From Bacillota bacterium (GTDB taxonomy: Bacteria > Bacillota > UBA994): 7,524 nucleotides of DNA. The stretch lies in contig QLUS01000079.1 in the NCBI GenBank assembly GCA_018725535.1, positions 1 through 7,524 on the forward strand. Direction: 5' to 3'. The position numbers and the translations under genes are program-made. How positions within the stretch are numbered: position 1 is the stretch's first letter; each line of letters opens with the position of its first letter. Below, one piece after another: positions 6,871 to 7,524 of the stretch. Under the pieces are notes generated by a model that ran no database searches, was not told where the DNA came from, and saw only the letters and a list, made by a program, of their open reading frames with translations.

Positions 6871-7440
6871 TCAGACAGCGCTTAACTCTACAGCATCCCC
6901 GTTTATCAAGCCGCAGGCGTTCGCCTCATCGGTATCAATGTGGAACTCCGCCCTAAACTGCGGATTCACCCGCACAATCACGTTGTGAAAGGTTAGAGCA
7001 CGCGGGCCTAGTACAGACACGCTGACAGACGCACCGCTCTCTAGTCCCAGCTCTTTCGCTTCGGCGGTATGCAAGTGCATGTGGCGCCAAGCGAGTATCG
7101 TGGATTCGCGTGCAACAACCTCGCCTGCCGGCCCACGGATAACTACATCGGTCGCCCCTTTTAGGTCGCCGGATTCGCGTACCGGCGGCTTTATTCCTAG
7201 TCTCACCGCATCAGTGCGGCTAATCTCCACTTGCGTGGAGGCGCGTGTCGGGCCTAAGACCCGTACGCCTTCGATTTGCCCTTTCGATCCCACCAAAGTG
7301 ACTGTCTCAAGCGCCGCATACTGCCCGGGCTGACGCAGGGGTTTCTGCGCGCCAAGTTCGTAGTACGGGCCAAACAACAGAGCTAAATGCTCTCGCGACA
7401 AGTGGAGGTGGCGGCTTGAGATACCTACCGGGATTCGCAT
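6871..7440 (-). CDS. pduL: Phosphate propanoyltransferase PduL (PTAC family)
   Basis: PduL transfers an acyl group between CoA and phosphate (propanoyl-CoA or acetyl-CoA to acyl-phosphate), so that a kinase can then make ATP. The 189-residue product has the two beta-barrel-like repeats of the family. It carries the zinc-site histidines RHLHLS (H11, H13) and WRHMHLH (H120, H122) with FHIDTDEAN (H167), the conserved QVEISRTD (E72) and PPVRESGDLKG with the probable phosphate-binding R88. The protein starts almost directly at the first motif. It thus lacks the N-terminal encapsulation peptide of microcompartment PduL proteins and is probably cytosolic. The ATG at 7440 has AGGGA seven bases upstream, overlapping the stop of the preceding decarboxylase gene, so the two are coupled in one transcript. 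That neighbour suggests propanoyl-CoA from methylmalonyl-CoA decarboxylation as substrate, though acetyl-CoA is also possible. Confidence 0.95.
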   Translation of the reverse strand: MRIPVGISSRHLHLSREHLALLFGPYYELGAQKPLRQPGQYAALETVTLVGSKGQIEGVRVLGPTRASTQVEISRTDAVRLGIKPPVRESGDLKGATDVVIRGPAGEVVARESTILAWRHMHLHTAEAKELGLESGASVSVSVLGPRALTFHNVIVRVNPQFRAEFHIDTDEANACGLINGDAVELSAV

Positions 7441-7449
7441 GTCGTTTCC

Positions 7450-7524
7450 CTATTGTAGCATCGACAACAGGACGCCTGCCGCGACAGCCGACCCGATTAC
7501 GCCAGCCACATTAGGTCCCATGGC
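7450..7524 (-). CDS. Na+-translocating decarboxylase beta subunit, C-terminal 24 residues
   Basis: Only the last 24 codons and TAG stop of this gene are in the window. The residues AMGPNVAGVIGSAVAAGVLL and the end SMLQ match the highly conserved last membrane helix of the OadB/MmdB/GcdB family. This integral membrane subunit couples decarboxylation of a carboxybiotin intermediate to Na+ export. The exact enzyme (oxaloacetate, methylmalonyl-CoA or glutaconyl-CoA decarboxylase) cannot be told from this part. The following pduL, nine bases away, favours methylmalonyl-CoA decarboxylase in a propionate-forming pathway (inference). Confidence 0.85.
   Translation of the reverse strand, partial: AMGPNVAGVIGSAVAAGVLLSMLQ

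Overview
The window looks like a piece of an anaerobic Bacillota (Firmicutes) chromosome, probably Clostridia-like, of moderately GC-rich composition. The evidence is the GlpP-type glycerol-3-phosphate antiterminator, a YitT/DUF2179 membrane protein, strong AGGAGG-type ribosome binding sites, a TTG start, and a Na+-translocating decarboxylase beta subunit next to a PduL phosphotransacylase. No species can be named from the sequence alone.

Layout. Positions 1-5749 hold a minus-strand glycerol operon. In transcription order it reads glpF (glycerol facilitator, 5749-4925), glpK (glycerol kinase, 4887-3385), glpP (antiterminator regulator, 3302-2733), a GlpA-like FAD dehydrogenase with a C-terminal Cys-rich [2Fe-2S] module (about 2660-1188), and a pyridine-nucleotide/FAD oxidoreductase (about 1187-1) that runs off the left edge. 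Glycerol would enter through GlpF and be phosphorylated by GlpK. The resulting glycerol-3-phosphate (G3P) would be oxidised to dihydroxyacetone phosphate by the GlpA-like enzyme, with electrons passing through its Fe-S module to the second flavoprotein. GlpP would sense G3P. Positions 5750-6031 are a divergent regulatory gap. Positions 6032-6865 carry a plus-strand yitT-family gene. It ends 5 bases from the stop of minus-strand pduL (7440-6871). Just upstream of pduL on the minus strand is the last part of a Na+-pumping decarboxylase beta subunit (7524-7450, truncated by the window).

The most notable point is the dehydrogenase region 1-2660. Its protein homology is continuous, but it is spread over three single-base frame changes: near 2567-2573 (one base missing), in a G7 run at 1323-1329 (one base extra), and near 805-807 (one base missing). 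In the reading frame that joins the two flavoproteins there is no stop codon after the first and no usable start codon before the second, so they may be translationally fused. GlpF, GlpK, GlpP, YitT and PduL are all intact. The frame breaks could be sequencing errors or recent inactivation of the G3P-oxidising branch; the sequence alone cannot decide.

I see no mobile element, CRISPR array, tRNA or rRNA. Apart from the dehydrogenase locus, the window is ordinary central metabolism.
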